This document shows positions 31,419-41,726 of a stretch of 64,000 bases of DNA, piece by piece. The position numbers and the translations under genes are program-made. Location: assembly GCA_902628365.1 (NCBI GenBank), contig CACOMW010000001.1, positions 62,001 through 126,000 on the forward strand, in the 5' to 3' direction. The notes below the pieces were generated by a model, which saw nothing but the letters and a program-made list of their open reading frames with translations, searched no databases and was not told the DNA's origin. Position 1 is the stretch's first letter. Each line of letters starts with the position of its first letter. The stretch comes from an uncultured Marinoscillum sp. GTDB lineage: Bacteria; Bacteroidota; Bacteroidia; Cytophagales; MED-G16.

Positions 31419-31877
31419 ATGTTTAAACTTAATTTACCAGCTTTTAGTTTTAAATTAATAAAGAAAAACTCAAAAAAATTTATTTTTGATATTATTCGAA
31501 AAAAATATTTTGTTTTAACACCAGAAGAGTGGGTTAGACAAAATTTAATACATTACTTAGTATTTAATTTAAAATATCCTAAATCTTTTATAAAAGTCGA
31601 AGTAAAATTAAATTATAATAACTTGACTAAAAGAGCAGATCTTTTAGTATATGATAATAATTTCTCAATTAAATTATTAATTGAGTGTAAATCATTCAAG
31701 ATAAATCTAAATAAATCAGCTTTTGATCAAGCCTCTATTTATAATAAGATTTTTAAAAGTGAATATTTAATTGTTTCAAATGGAATTAATCACTTTTGCT
31801 GCAAATATGATTGGAAGAAAAAAAAAATAATTTATCAAGATTCTTTTCCAAATTATGAAAAGCTAAATAAAACTTGA
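31419..31877 (+). CDS. Type I restriction enzyme R protein N-terminal domain (HSDR_N)-like stand-alone protein
   Basis: LTPEEWVRQNLIHYLVFNLKYPKSFIKVE...KRADLLVYD...LLIECKSFK (PD-(D/E)xK-like D...ExK). ATG at 31419 preferred over the listed 31371, which lies inside the MFS gene. Confidence 0.82.
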   Translation: MFKLNLPAFSFKLIKKNSKKFIFDIIRKKYFVLTPEEWVRQNLIHYLVFNLKYPKSFIKVEVKLNYNNLTKRADLLVYDNNFSIKLLIECKSFKINLNKSAFDQASIYNKIFKSEYLIVSNGINHFCCKYDWKKKKIIYQDSFPNYEKLNKT

Positions 31878-32975
31878 TACCTCTTTAAAGTTTAAATTAA
31901 ATGCATCAGAAACTTCTTTATAAACTACATGACCGGAAATTATATTCAGCCCTTTTTTTAGTTCTATATTTTCTTTGCAAGCTTTTTCCCATCCTTTTTC
32001 TGCTATCTGAATTATATAAGGCAGGGTATTATTTGTTAGAGCTAGGGTAGATGTATATGGTACAGCTCCAGGCATATTTGCTACACAATAATGAAGAATA
32101 CCATCAACTACGTAAGTAGGATTTTGATGGGTTGTGGGTCTGGAAGTTTCAAAACATCCACCTTGATCGATTGCTATATCAACCAAAACACAACCTTTTT
32201 TTAAATCTTTTAACATTGTTTTTGTGATTAATTTTGGTGCCTTTCCTCCAGTTACTAGAACCGCTCCTATAATAAGATCACTTTGTATTGCAAATTTATA
32301 TAATGTTTTTTTGTTGGATAAAATAGCTTTAACATTTTTAGGCATTACTTTATTTAATTCTTTGATTTTGGTTTCATTGGTATCTAATATTGTTACATTT
32401 GCTTGTAGACCAGAACACATCTTTGCAGCTTCCGTTCCAGAAATACCACCACCAATTATCAAAACTTTAGCGGGCGCTACATTTTCGACTCCACCCAATA
32501 ATATACCTCTTCCTCCCATAGGTTTTTCTAGATATTTTGCTCCCTCTTGAGCTGCCATTCTCCCTGCAACTTCTGACATTGGTTTTAATAAGGGGAGTGT
32601 TTTATCTACCTTTTCAACTGTTTCATAAGCTATACATATACTTTTATTATTTACCATAGCTTGGGTAAGTTTTTCATTTGATGCAAAATGAAAATATGTA
32701 AAAACAATTTGATTTTTTTTTATTTTATTATACTCCTCTTTAATAGGTTCTTTTACTTTCAGAATCATTTCTGAATTATTATAAATATCATCAGCTGTTT
32801 CGTATATGGTTGCTCCTGATTTCAAATATTCTTTATCTGAAAAATTACTTTCTAAACCTGCATTTTTTTGCAAAATTACTTTATGACCTTTACTAACAAG
32901 TTCTTTTACTCCAACTGGAGTCATAGCTACTCTAAACTCATTATTTTTAATTTCTTTAGGTATACCTATTTTCAT
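31863..32975 (-). CDS. ald: Alanine dehydrogenase
   Basis: MKIGIPKEIKNNEFRVAMTPVGVKELV, KVKEPIKEEY, VDIAIDQGGCFETSRPTTHQNPTY. Confidence 0.94.
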   Translation of the reverse strand: MKIGIPKEIKNNEFRVAMTPVGVKELVSKGHKVILQKNAGLESNFSDKEYLKSGATIYETADDIYNNSEMILKVKEPIKEEYNKIKKNQIVFTYFHFASNEKLTQAMVNNKSICIAYETVEKVDKTLPLLKPMSEVAGRMAAQEGAKYLEKPMGGRGILLGGVENVAPAKVLIIGGGISGTEAAKMCSGLQANVTILDTNETKIKELNKVMPKNVKAILSNKKTLYKFAIQSDLIIGAVLVTGGKAPKLITKTMLKDLKKGCVLVDIAIDQGGCFETSRPTTHQNPTYVVDGILHYCVANMPGAVPYTSTLALTNNTLPYIIQIAEKGWEKACKENIELKKGLNIISGHVVYKEVSDAFNLNFKEVSSFI

Positions 32976-33046
32976 TTTTGTAATTATTTGACAAAAATAT
33001 TTATAGTTATGATTATTAATATAATATTTTAGTTTTTTTTATTTTT

Positions 33047-33054
33047 TATATTTG
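33047..33054 (+). promoter_or_regulatory. Bacteroidota -7-like promoter element TATATTTG
   Basis: Matches TAnnTTTG, 23 bp upstream of the E1 ORF start at 33077. Confidence 0.5.
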
Positions 33055-33076
33055 TACTTCGTTTTTTTAAAATCTT

Positions 33077-35494
33077 ATGATAAAATTTTCAAAACTACTT
33101 GCAAATAAAATAAAGTTATCTAAGCAGGAAATTTTAAACGATTATTATTTAATTAATGAGAGTAGAAATATAAGTCTTATTGGTAGAAAGGAAGTTTTTA
33201 TGGGAAGAGCAAAATTTGGAGTTTTTGGTGATGGTAAAGAATTACCCCAAATAGCTATGTCTAAAGTTTTTAAAAACGGTGATATTAGATCTGGTTATTA
33301 TAGAGATCAAACTTTTATGATGGCTATTGATCAATTAAATTCTGAGCAGTTTTTTGCTCAACTTTATGCTAATACTGATATATCAAAAGATCCTCATTCT
33401 GGAGGTAGACAAATGAATTCTCATTTTGCTACTAGGATGCTAAATAATAAAGGAGAGTGGAAAACATTAACTGACATTAAAAATTCATCTAGTGATGTTT
33501 CATGTGTAGCGGGACAAATGCCACGACTTGTTGGTTTAGCATATGCTTCTAAATTATATAGAAAAAATAAAGAACTAAAAAATTATCCAGACTTTTCAGT
33601 AAATGGGAATGAAATTGCATTTGGAACAATTGGAAATGCAGCTACATCTGAGGGTCATTTTTGGGAAGCAATTAATGCTGCGGGTGTTTTACAGATACCC
33701 TTTATATTATCAATTTGGGATGATGATTATGGAATTTCAGTACCTTCAGAATATCATACAACTCGGAATGATTTATCAAAAGCTTTGAAAGGATTCCAAA
33801 GAAAAAATGATAAAGAAAATGGGTTTGAATTATTTGAAGTTTTTGGTTGGGACTATATCGGTTTAATAGACGCCTATATTAATGCTGAAAAATTTGCAAG
33901 AAAATACCATGTCCCTTGTATTGTTCATGTTAAAGAATTGACTCAACCCCAGGGTCATACAACTTCTGGTTCCCATGAAAGATATAAAAGTAAAGAAAGG
34001 TTAAAATGGGAAAGAGATAACGATTGTATAAAAATGATGAGAAAATGGATTTTGGAGAATCAAATCGCTGATGAAAATGAATTGGATAAAATTGAAAATA
34101 AAGCAGTTCTTGACTCAAAAAAAAGTAGAGATATAGCTTGGAAGGATTATAGAAATGAGATAAAAGAGGATCTTCAGGATGCTATTTCGGTATTAACTAG
34201 AGTGGCACAAAATAGTCCAAAAAATAAAAATGAAATAATTAATTTTAGAAATGAATTAAATTCAATTCTTTTTCCTTTAAAAAGTGATATTTACAGGTGT
34301 TTAAAAAAAGTTTTGATAATTATAAGAGGTGAGGAAAATATAGCTAAAAATTTTCTAATCGACTTGATAAATGAAAAATCAGAAAAATATACTTATCAAT
34401 ACAGTTCTCATTTATATAGTGAATCAAAGTTTTCTGCACTAAAGATTACAGAAGTAAAACCAACATATGATGAAAATTCAAAAATCGTAGATGGTCGAGA
34501 AATTATAAATTCTTGTTTTCATTCTATATTTAGTAATAATAAGCTTGTTTTTGCAGTTGGAGAAGATGTTGGTTTAATTGGAGGTGTTAATCAAGGCTTT
34601 GCAGGAATTCAGGAAAAATTTGGAAAATTAAGAATTACCGATACCAGTGTGAGAGAAGCAACAATAATTGGTCAAGGTATTGGGGCAGCACTTAGAGGGT
34701 TAAGGCCAATTGTTGAAGTGCAGTACCTTGATTATATATACTGGGCAATTCAAACGCTTGCAGATGATCTAGCAACTCTTCAATATAGAACAAAAGGTGG
34801 TCAAAAAGCTCCAGTTATTATCAGGACTCGGGGGCACAGACTGGAAGGGATATGGCACTCAGGATCACCCATGAGTGTACTTGTAAATAGTTTAAGAGGA
34901 ATTCATATTCTTACTCCTAGAAACTTTGTTCAGGCAGCTGGTATGTATAATACAATGTTATCATCTGATGAACCTTCAATAATTGTTGAACCACTCAATG
35001 CATATAGATCAAAAGAAAAAATGCCAAATAATATAGCTGATATTAAAGTTTCTTTAGGTATGCCAGAAATTATTAGAAAAGGAAGTGATATCACAATAGT
35101 AACATATGGTTCTATTATTAAAATAGTAGAGGAAGCATCTATTATGTTAGAAAAGATTGGAATTTCTTGTGAAATAATAGATGTACAAACTCTTCTCCCT
35201 TTTGATATCAATCACATTATTTTAGGATCAATAAAAAAAACAAATAGGGTTGTATTTTTAGATGAAGATGTTCCTGGAGGATGTACTGCATATATGATGC
35301 AAAAAGTTTTGGAAGAACAAAATGCATATAGATATTTAGATTCCAAACCAATAACAATATCAGCTAAGGAACACAGGCCATCTTATAGTAGTGATGGTGA
35401 TTATTTTTCAAAGCCAAATTCTGAAGAAATTTTTGAAGTAATCTATAATTTATTTAATGAAACAGATCCAAGATCCTATCCTAGTTTAATTTAA
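33077..35494 (+). CDS. 2-oxo acid dehydrogenase E1, fused alpha/beta subunits
   Basis: TPP motif region GTIGNAATSEGHFWEAINAAGVLQIPFILSIWDDDYGIS; beta-like half VGEDVGLIGGVNQGFAGIQEKFG...GCTAYMMQKVLE. Confidence 0.9.
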   Translation: MIKFSKLLANKIKLSKQEILNDYYLINESRNISLIGRKEVFMGRAKFGVFGDGKELPQIAMSKVFKNGDIRSGYYRDQTFMMAIDQLNSEQFFAQLYANTDISKDPHSGGRQMNSHFATRMLNNKGEWKTLTDIKNSSSDVSCVAGQMPRLVGLAYASKLYRKNKELKNYPDFSVNGNEIAFGTIGNAATSEGHFWEAINAAGVLQIPFILSIWDDDYGISVPSEYHTTRNDLSKALKGFQRKNDKENGFELFEVFGWDYIGLIDAYINAEKFARKYHVPCIVHVKELTQPQGHTTSGSHERYKSKERLKWERDNDCIKMMRKWILENQIADENELDKIENKAVLDSKKSRDIAWKDYRNEIKEDLQDAISVLTRVAQNSPKNKNEIINFRNELNSILFPLKSDIYRCLKKVLIIIRGEENIAKNFLIDLINEKSEKYTYQYSSHLYSESKFSALKITEVKPTYDENSKIVDGREIINSCFHSIFSNNKLVFAVGEDVGLIGGVNQGFAGIQEKFGKLRITDTSVREATIIGQGIGAALRGLRPIVEVQYLDYIYWAIQTLADDLATLQYRTKGGQKAPVIIRTRGHRLEGIWHSGSPMSVLVNSLRGIHILTPRNFVQAAGMYNTMLSSDEPSIIVEPLNAYRSKEKMPNNIADIKVSLGMPEIIRKGSDITIVTYGSIIKIVEEASIMLEKIGISCEIIDVQTLLPFDINHIILGSIKKTNRVVFLDEDVPGGCTAYMMQKVLEEQNAYRYLDSKPITISAKEHRPSYSSDGDYFSKPNSEEIFEVIYNLFNETDPRSYPSLI

Positions 35495-36235
35495 TTAATT
35501 TTTTAATATAGAATTGAGTGTAAAATCTTGAGTTTCAATAATATTACTATTGTTTAAACTTCGATCTTTAATTTTTATTTTTAATTTAAATGTTTCATTT
35601 TCTAAAACACTCTTGAATCCATAAGAAACCATAGAATAAGTCAAGTTTCCACTAATTGATTGAGAATTGGAACTGATATTTAGAGGTGGAAATCTTGAAT
35701 TAAAGTCTAGTCCGCAAGAATATTCTTTATCAAAAATTTTTTTCCAGTCTACAAATTCATAATTTTCTCCATTTTTAATATAATATTCTACAAAAATATT
35801 TTTATTATTTTCATTTTTTTGAATGTAAAAAGTATCAAGTTCTGTAGTTTGAAAAACAGTATCAATAATATAATCTTGACAATTGAAAGAAGGTCTAGAA
35901 TCATCATTACTAAATAGAGAATAGGATCCATTTGGTTTATATAAATAGAGTGGTGGAGTAACATTTGCTGATCCTAAAGTTACCCAAGTTAAATTTTCAT
36001 CAATTATTGCATCATATGGATTATAAGGAAAATTAATATCATCGTTAGATAAACCCAAATCACCATCTCCATCAGTAAATGATATTGTTAAATTAATTGA
36101 GTCTTGATTTATATTATTACTACTTTTTACATATTCTATTTTATCAAACGAGATTGATGGTATATTTGAAAACTCTTCTTTTGGTAGGCAATTTGAAAGA
36201 AATAAATATATAATAACAATTAATAATCTATTCAT
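35495..36235 (-). CDS. Hypothetical lipoprotein
   Basis: N-terminal MNRLLIVIIYLFLSNCLPKEE lipobox; ISFTDGDGDLGLSNDD. Confidence 0.75.
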   Translation of the reverse strand: MNRLLIVIIYLFLSNCLPKEEFSNIPSISFDKIEYVKSSNNINQDSINLTISFTDGDGDLGLSNDDINFPYNPYDAIIDENLTWVTLGSANVTPPLYLYKPNGSYSLFSNDDSRPSFNCQDYIIDTVFQTTELDTFYIQKNENNKNIFVEYYIKNGENYEFVDWKKIFDKEYSCGLDFNSRFPPLNISSNSQSISGNLTYSMVSYGFKSVLENETFKLKIKIKDRSLNNSNIIETQDFTLNSILKN

Positions 36236-36243
36236 AATAAAAG

Positions 36244-38259
36244 CTAATTTAATATATTATTATTTTTAATTAATTTATTTAATTCATCCAAATTATTTAC
36301 GGGTAACTGACAAACTTTGTTTTTACATAAATAGATATTAATTTTTTTTGAAAATATTTTTCCTTTCATAAGTTTCATCTTATTTTTTTTTTCAGATGCT
36401 AATATTACTTTGTTTGTTAAATATTTTAAATTAATTTTTCTTATTGTAGCTGTTGTATTTTTTCCAGTCAGAATAATTTCATTAAATCCTATTCTATAAT
36501 TTAATAATACATTTAACCAGTTTGATAAAAATGAATGTTCGTATTTGCAAATCTTAATAACATTTAGAAGCATATTTTCACCAATTTTAAAATATTTACT
36601 TTCATTAAATAGTTTTGAAATTTTAATTAAATTTTCAGCCATTATAGAGTTTGATGAAGGTATAACGTTATCAAATAGTTCTATTTTTTTTACAATTAGT
36701 TTATTTGATTGTTTCGATGTATAATAAAAAAACTTTTCTTTTTTTGAATAAAATTTTTGAATTGATATATCTATTAATTTTTTTGTAATATCAAGGTATC
36801 TCATCTCTTGAGTTATTTCGTGATATTTAATCAAACTTTTGATAATTAAAGCATAATCATCAAAAAAACCTTCTCTATGATTATTATAAGTATGTAGAAG
36901 CTTATCTTTTATTATCATTGATTCTCTTAAGAATGATATATTCTTTTTTGCAATTCTTAGAAATTTATCATCTTTTGTTGCTTCATATGTATTTAATAAT
37001 CCAATAAGAGCTAAGCCATTCCAAGAGGATATTATTTTTTTATCAATTATTGGTTTCTCCTTTTTATTTCGTTTTTTAATTAGTTTAAATTTGAAATTAT
37101 CTAGTTTTTTTAAAAATTTTTTTTTATTTATTTTCCATTTTTTTATAAACCTTGAATCATCATATCTTCTATTTAATGTAAATTCATCTTGATATATATT
37201 TAGACCATAATATTCACTAAACATTTTATAATCTTTTCCTGCTACTTTAATAAATTCATTCTTATTCCATTTATAATATTTGCCTTCTTCTCCTTCAGAA
37301 TCTGCATCAATTGATGAATAAAAACCACCATTTGAATCCATCATTTCATTTTTTAACCAATTTATGGTATCATAAAGAACTTTTTTATATTTATCATCAT
37401 TCGTTATCTTATAAAAATTTGAATATAAATTTAGTAATTGACCATTATCATATAACATTTTTTCAAAATGTGGAATTTTCCACTTTTCATCAACTGAATA
37501 TCTATAAAAACCTCCTTCTAATTGATCATAAATACCCCCTTTAGAAATTTGATTCAATGTCAATGATATGTGATTTTTAACTTTTTTATCATTAAAAAAA
37601 AATGAATAATTAATTAAAAATTCCCATATAGATGGCATTGGAAATTTAGGCGCCCCAATTAAACCACCATTGATTTCATCAAATTTTGATTTTAAATTTT
37701 TAACAATATTTTCAAAGTAATTTTTATTAATTTTTTTATCATACCTAGAAAGATTATATTTTTCAATTTCACTTTTTTTTAATGATTTTGTAAAATTAAT
37801 AGCTGATTTTTCAATTTCTTCTCTATTATTTTTATAAGCATCAGAAACACTTATCAAAAGATTTTTCCAATTATTTTTGGTGAAATATGTTCCGCCATAG
37901 AAAGGTTTTTGATTAGGTGTTAAAAAAACATTTAATGGCCAGCCTCCATTAATACCCATATTTTGAATAGATTCCATATATATTTTATCGATATCCGGCC
38001 TTTCTTCTCTATCTACTTTTATGTTAACAAAAAAAGAATTCATTATTTCGGCTATTTTTTCATCCATAAATGACTCTTTCTCCATTACATGACACCAGTG
38101 ACATGAAGAGTATCCTATACTTAGTATAATAGGTTTTTTTTCTTTTTCTGCTTTGTTTAGACTTTCTTCATTCCATGAAAACCAATTTACAGGATTTTTA
38201 GAATGGCTTTGTAAATACAGGCTATTTTCATATTTTAAAGAATTAGGCGTATTTTTCAT
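36244..38259 (-). CDS. Thioredoxin domain-containing protein (DUF255/YyaL/SPATA20 family)
   Basis: NSLKYENSLYLQSHSKNPVNWFSWNEESL, GYSSCHWCHVMEKESF, NVDREERPDID-like segment. Confidence 0.93.
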   Translation of the reverse strand: MKNTPNSLKYENSLYLQSHSKNPVNWFSWNEESLNKAEKEKKPIILSIGYSSCHWCHVMEKESFMDEKIAEIMNSFFVNIKVDREERPDIDKIYMESIQNMGINGGWPLNVFLTPNQKPFYGGTYFTKNNWKNLLISVSDAYKNNREEIEKSAINFTKSLKKSEIEKYNLSRYDKKINKNYFENIVKNLKSKFDEINGGLIGAPKFPMPSIWEFLINYSFFFNDKKVKNHISLTLNQISKGGIYDQLEGGFYRYSVDEKWKIPHFEKMLYDNGQLLNLYSNFYKITNDDKYKKVLYDTINWLKNEMMDSNGGFYSSIDADSEGEEGKYYKWNKNEFIKVAGKDYKMFSEYYGLNIYQDEFTLNRRYDDSRFIKKWKINKKKFLKKLDNFKFKLIKKRNKKEKPIIDKKIISSWNGLALIGLLNTYEATKDDKFLRIAKKNISFLRESMIIKDKLLHTYNNHREGFFDDYALIIKSLIKYHEITQEMRYLDITKKLIDISIQKFYSKKEKFFYYTSKQSNKLIVKKIELFDNVIPSSNSIMAENLIKISKLFNESKYFKIGENMLLNVIKICKYEHSFLSNWLNVLLNYRIGFNEIILTGKNTTATIRKINLKYLTNKVILASEKKNKMKLMKGKIFSKKINIYLCKNKVCQLPVNNLDELNKLIKNNNILN

Positions 38260-38306
38260 AAAGAGTTATAATTAACGATAAAATTATAATTATCAATAAA
38301 GTTTAA

Positions 38307-38314
38307 TATCTTTG
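38307..38314 (+). promoter_or_regulatory. Bacteroidota -7-like promoter element TATCTTTG
   Basis: TAnnTTTG followed by a small ORF start at 38336. Confidence 0.5.
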
Positions 38315-38335
38315 CGTTAGAAATTGAATTTTAAA

Positions 38336-38479
38336 ATGATTAGAATCATTTATATTTTCCTTTTTACTTTAATAATTTCTTGTCAACAGAAGTTATGTCC
38401 TACATATTCATCAGTTTATGATTTACATACTGAGTCTTCTGAAGTTAAAACTATAAAAAAACAAAAAGTAAGTTTATAA
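38336..38479 (+). CDS. Small 47-aa predicted lipoprotein (not in ORF track)
   Basis: MIRIIYIFLFTLIISCQQKLCPTYSSVYDLHTESSEVKTIKKQKVSL*; signal/lipobox-like N-terminus, preceded by TATCTTTG. Confidence 0.6.
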   Translation: MIRIIYIFLFTLIISCQQKLCPTYSSVYDLHTESSEVKTIKKQKVSL

Positions 38480-38832
38480 GCCGGATTCTGTATTTAATTT
38501 TTAAAATTAAATTCTTATCATTTATCTAGACTTAATATTGCTATTAAGTTCAATCGGTCTACCCGTTCAAAAAATAGCGAGCAACTATTAGTGAAAATCA
38601 CATTTGAACTACTTGACCTTTCAGTTTATAAGGTTTACAAAACATTTAATATCACTATTAAACTGGTAAGCTTTTACCTTACCTTTTCACCCTTACCTAA
38701 ATTAGGCGGTTTATTTTCTGTTGCACTTTCTGTTCTCAAAAAAGAGACCTTCCAGTTAGGAAGTATAATGCTCTATACTGTCCGGACTTTCCTCTTCATA
38801 ATATTTTATGAAGCGATAAGACAACTTACTTT
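38464..38832 (-). ncRNA. rnpB: RNase P RNA (bacterial class A)
   Basis: Minus strand has conserved GAGGAAAGTCCGGAC (complement of 38780-38795), 3' GAATCCGGCTTATAAACTTACTT, and P1 pairing AAGTAAG.../...CTTACTT. Ends approximate. Confidence 0.93.
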
Positions 38833-38834
38833 GA

Positions 38835-38842
38835 CAAAAGTA
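38835..38842 (-). promoter_or_regulatory. Bacteroidota -7-like promoter element TACTTTTG for rnpB
   Basis: TAnnTTTG on the minus strand immediately upstream of the rnpB 5' end. Confidence 0.5.
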
Positions 38843-38873
38843 TGTATATTTTTGTAAGAAATTATATTTTAAA

Positions 38874-39878
38874 ATGAAAGAAGTTATTTTAGCAATTGAA
38901 ACTTCATGTGATGATACATCAGCTGCAATCGCAATAGATGGTATTGTGAAAAGTAATATTATAATATCTCAAGGCATTCATTCTAAACACGGAGGAGTAG
39001 TTCCTGAAATTTCATCAAGAGAACATCAAAAAAATATAATTTTAGTTGTTAAAGAAGCACTTAGATCTGCAAAAATTCAAAAAAATGATCTTAATGCTAT
39101 TTCTTTTACAGTAGGTCCAGGTTTGTTAGGATCTTTATTGGTTGGTTGTTCTTTTGCCAAATCACTTTCTTTTGCATTAAATATTCCATTAATTGGAGTT
39201 GATCACATGAAAGCTCATGTTTTATCCAATTTTATAGACGAACCTATTCCAAATTTTCCTTTTATTTGTTTAACAGTTAGCGGAGGGCATACACAATTAG
39301 TTTTAGTTAAAGATTTTCTTAATATGGATATAATTGGAGAAACATTAGATGATGCAGTTGGAGAAGCTTTTGATAAATCTGCAAAAATTTTAGGAATTGA
39401 ATATCCAGGGGGACCTATAATTGATAAGATTTCTAAAAATGGTGATCCTTTGAAATATAAATTTTCAAAGCCTAGAATATCTGATTTAAACTTTTCTTTT
39501 AGTGGAATAAAGACTTCAATATTATACTTTGTAAAATCGGAAATGGAAAAAGACCCTATGTTTGTAGAAAAAAATTTAAATGATATTGCAGCAAGTATTC
39601 AGTATTCATTAGTTGAAATTTTAAAGGAAAAACTAATCAAAGCAGCTAATAAATATAAAATTTCAAATATTGCTATTGCTGGGGGCGTTTCTGCAAATTC
39701 ATTATTGAGGAAAGAAATAGATAAACTTAAATCAATATATAACTGGAAAACTTTCATTCCAAAGACAGAATATTGTACTGATAATGCTGCCATGATTGCT
39801 ATTGCTGCACACTATTATATTAAAGAAAAGATGTTTGATGATATAAACATATGTCCTAATCCCAGATTAAATTTTTAA
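38874..39878 (+). CDS. tsaD: tRNA N6-adenosine threonylcarbamoyltransferase
   Basis: ILAIETSCDDTSAAI, HMKAHVLS, SGGHTQLVLV, IAGGVSANSLLR, CTDNAAMIA. Confidence 0.95.
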   Translation: MKEVILAIETSCDDTSAAIAIDGIVKSNIIISQGIHSKHGGVVPEISSREHQKNIILVVKEALRSAKIQKNDLNAISFTVGPGLLGSLLVGCSFAKSLSFALNIPLIGVDHMKAHVLSNFIDEPIPNFPFICLTVSGGHTQLVLVKDFLNMDIIGETLDDAVGEAFDKSAKILGIEYPGGPIIDKISKNGDPLKYKFSKPRISDLNFSFSGIKTSILYFVKSEMEKDPMFVEKNLNDIAASIQYSLVEILKEKLIKAANKYKISNIAIAGGVSANSLLRKEIDKLKSIYNWKTFIPKTEYCTDNAAMIAIAAHYYIKEKMFDDINICPNPRLNF

Positions 39879-40327
39879 TGAAAGATAAAAATCAAATCAG
39901 AATTATCAATAAAAAAGCCTCATACAATTATGAGTTAATTGAATCCTTTACCGCTGGAATTTGTTTAAAAGGAACAGAAATAAAATCTATTAAAGAATCT
40001 AATGTATCATTTAATAATGGATTTTGTTTTTTTAAAAAAAATGAAATTTTTATAAAAGGACTTCATATTTCAGAGTATTTGTATGGAAACACTAACAATC
40101 ATGATCCTATGAGAGATAAAAAATTATTATTAAATAAAAATGAAATAAATAAGCTTAAGAAAAATCTAGAAGAAAAAAACATGGCAATTGTTCCTAAAAA
40201 ACTATTTATAAATAATAAAGGTCTAGCAAAAATTGAAATATCATTGGCAAAAGGAAAAAAATTAGTTGATAAGAGGGAAAGTATAAAAAAGAAGGATATT
40301 GAAAGAAAATTAAAGCAAAATTATTAA
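39878..40327 (+). CDS. smpB: SsrA-binding protein SmpB
   Basis: INKKASYNYELIESFTAGICLKGTEIKSIKESNVSF, ALAKGKK-like LAKGKKLVDKRESIKKKD. Confidence 0.94.
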   Translation: MKDKNQIRIINKKASYNYELIESFTAGICLKGTEIKSIKESNVSFNNGFCFFKKNEIFIKGLHISEYLYGNTNNHDPMRDKKLLLNKNEINKLKKNLEEKNMAIVPKKLFINNKGLAKIEISLAKGKKLVDKRESIKKKDIERKLKQNY

Positions 40328-41724
40328 AACCACTTAATTGAAAAATCAATTAATTTTTGTTTTAAGTTATTATATGGGGGCATCATTAAATCAGTAGCAC
40401 TTGGTAAATTTTGTTTTAAAATACTTTTTTTATTGGAAAACTCTTCAAATCCATATATTCCTTTTGATTTTCCTACCCCACTATTATTTATTCCTCCAAA
40501 AGGTAAATTGCTATTTGAATAATGCATCGCGCTATGATTAATACAAACTCCTCCAGAAGAAGTATTATTTATAATTTTTTTTATGTTCTTTTTATTTCTA
40601 CTGTATATATATAGCGCTAATGGTTTTTCTTTGTTATTAATAAAATCTATAACTTCATTTATTGATTCATATTCATATAAAGGTAGTATTGGTCCAAAAA
40701 TTTCTTCATGATTTACAAGTGATTTTTCTGAGACATTTTCAATTATAGTAGGCTCAATAAAATTTTCTTTTTCATTATAATTTCCTCCATAAATTATCTT
40801 AGATCCATTTTTTATTGAATCATCTAACATAAGTTTTACACGATTAAAGTGCTTTTTATTTACAATTCTACAATATGATGGGGATTCTAATGCATCATTA
40901 TTATAGTATTCTTTAATTTTTGAAATTAAAGCTTTCTGAAATTTTTCTTTAATTGATTTATGAACTAAAAGATAGTCAGGTGCTATACATATTTGTCCGT
41001 TATTAATAAATTTTGACCAAGCTATTCTTTTTGCAGCATTTTCAATCGATGAAGTATCATCAACAATTGTGGGTGATTTTCCACCTAGTTCTAATGTTAC
41101 TGAAGCTAAGATTTTTGCTGCTGCTTTCATCACAATTTTTCCTATTAAAGGAGAGCCAGTAAAATAAATGTGATTGAATGGAATTTCAAGCAAACTTTTT
41201 GCAACATCAGGTCCCCCAAGAATTACTCGTACTTCATTCTTTTCAAATGTTTTTTCAATAATTAATTTTATTACTTTAGATGTATTTTCAGTAATTTCAG
41301 ATGGTTTTAAAACAATACAATTTCCGGATGATATAGCACTAATTAAAGGTATAAGTGAAAGATTAATTGGAAAATTCCAAGGGGTAATGATAAGAACAAC
41401 ACCTTTTGCTTCATATTTTATATATGAATTTGATCCAAGAAGTGAAACTGGAGTTTTTACTTTTTTATCTTTAACCCAATTTTTAAGATTCTTTATATTA
41501 TGTTTGATTTCAGATGTAACCGGGTAAATTTCAGTTAAATCAATTTCAGAGGGATGCTTTTTAAAGTCATCAAATAAGGCTTTATGAATTTGACTTTTAT
41601 GATTAATTAAAACTTTTTTTAATTTTTCTAATTTAGAAATTCTCTCTTTATAAGAAGTGTTTCCAACTCTATTTTGATTTTTTTTTAATTCTAGAAAAAC
41701 TTTTTTTAGTTCAGATGAGATCAT
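40324..41724 (-). CDS. Aldehyde dehydrogenase family protein
   Basis: LIITPWNFPINLSLIPLISAISSGNCIVLKPSE, LELGGKSPTIVDD, NNGQICIAPDYLLV. Confidence 0.93.
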   Translation of the reverse strand: MISSELKKVFLELKKNQNRVGNTSYKERISKLEKLKKVLINHKSQIHKALFDDFKKHPSEIDLTEIYPVTSEIKHNIKNLKNWVKDKKVKTPVSLLGSNSYIKYEAKGVVLIITPWNFPINLSLIPLISAISSGNCIVLKPSEITENTSKVIKLIIEKTFEKNEVRVILGGPDVAKSLLEIPFNHIYFTGSPLIGKIVMKAAAKILASVTLELGGKSPTIVDDTSSIENAAKRIAWSKFINNGQICIAPDYLLVHKSIKEKFQKALISKIKEYYNNDALESPSYCRIVNKKHFNRVKLMLDDSIKNGSKIIYGGNYNEKENFIEPTIIENVSEKSLVNHEEIFGPILPLYEYESINEVIDFINNKEKPLALYIYSRNKKNIKKIINNTSSGGVCINHSAMHYSNSNLPFGGINNSGVGKSKGIYGFEEFSNKKSILKQNLPSATDLMMPPYNNLKQKLIDFSIKWF

Positions 41725-41726
41725 AA

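Noticed and set aside
38591-38857. 88-aa ORF on + strand
   Set aside because: Lies entirely across the antisense of the RNase P RNA gene; no recognisable protein motif.
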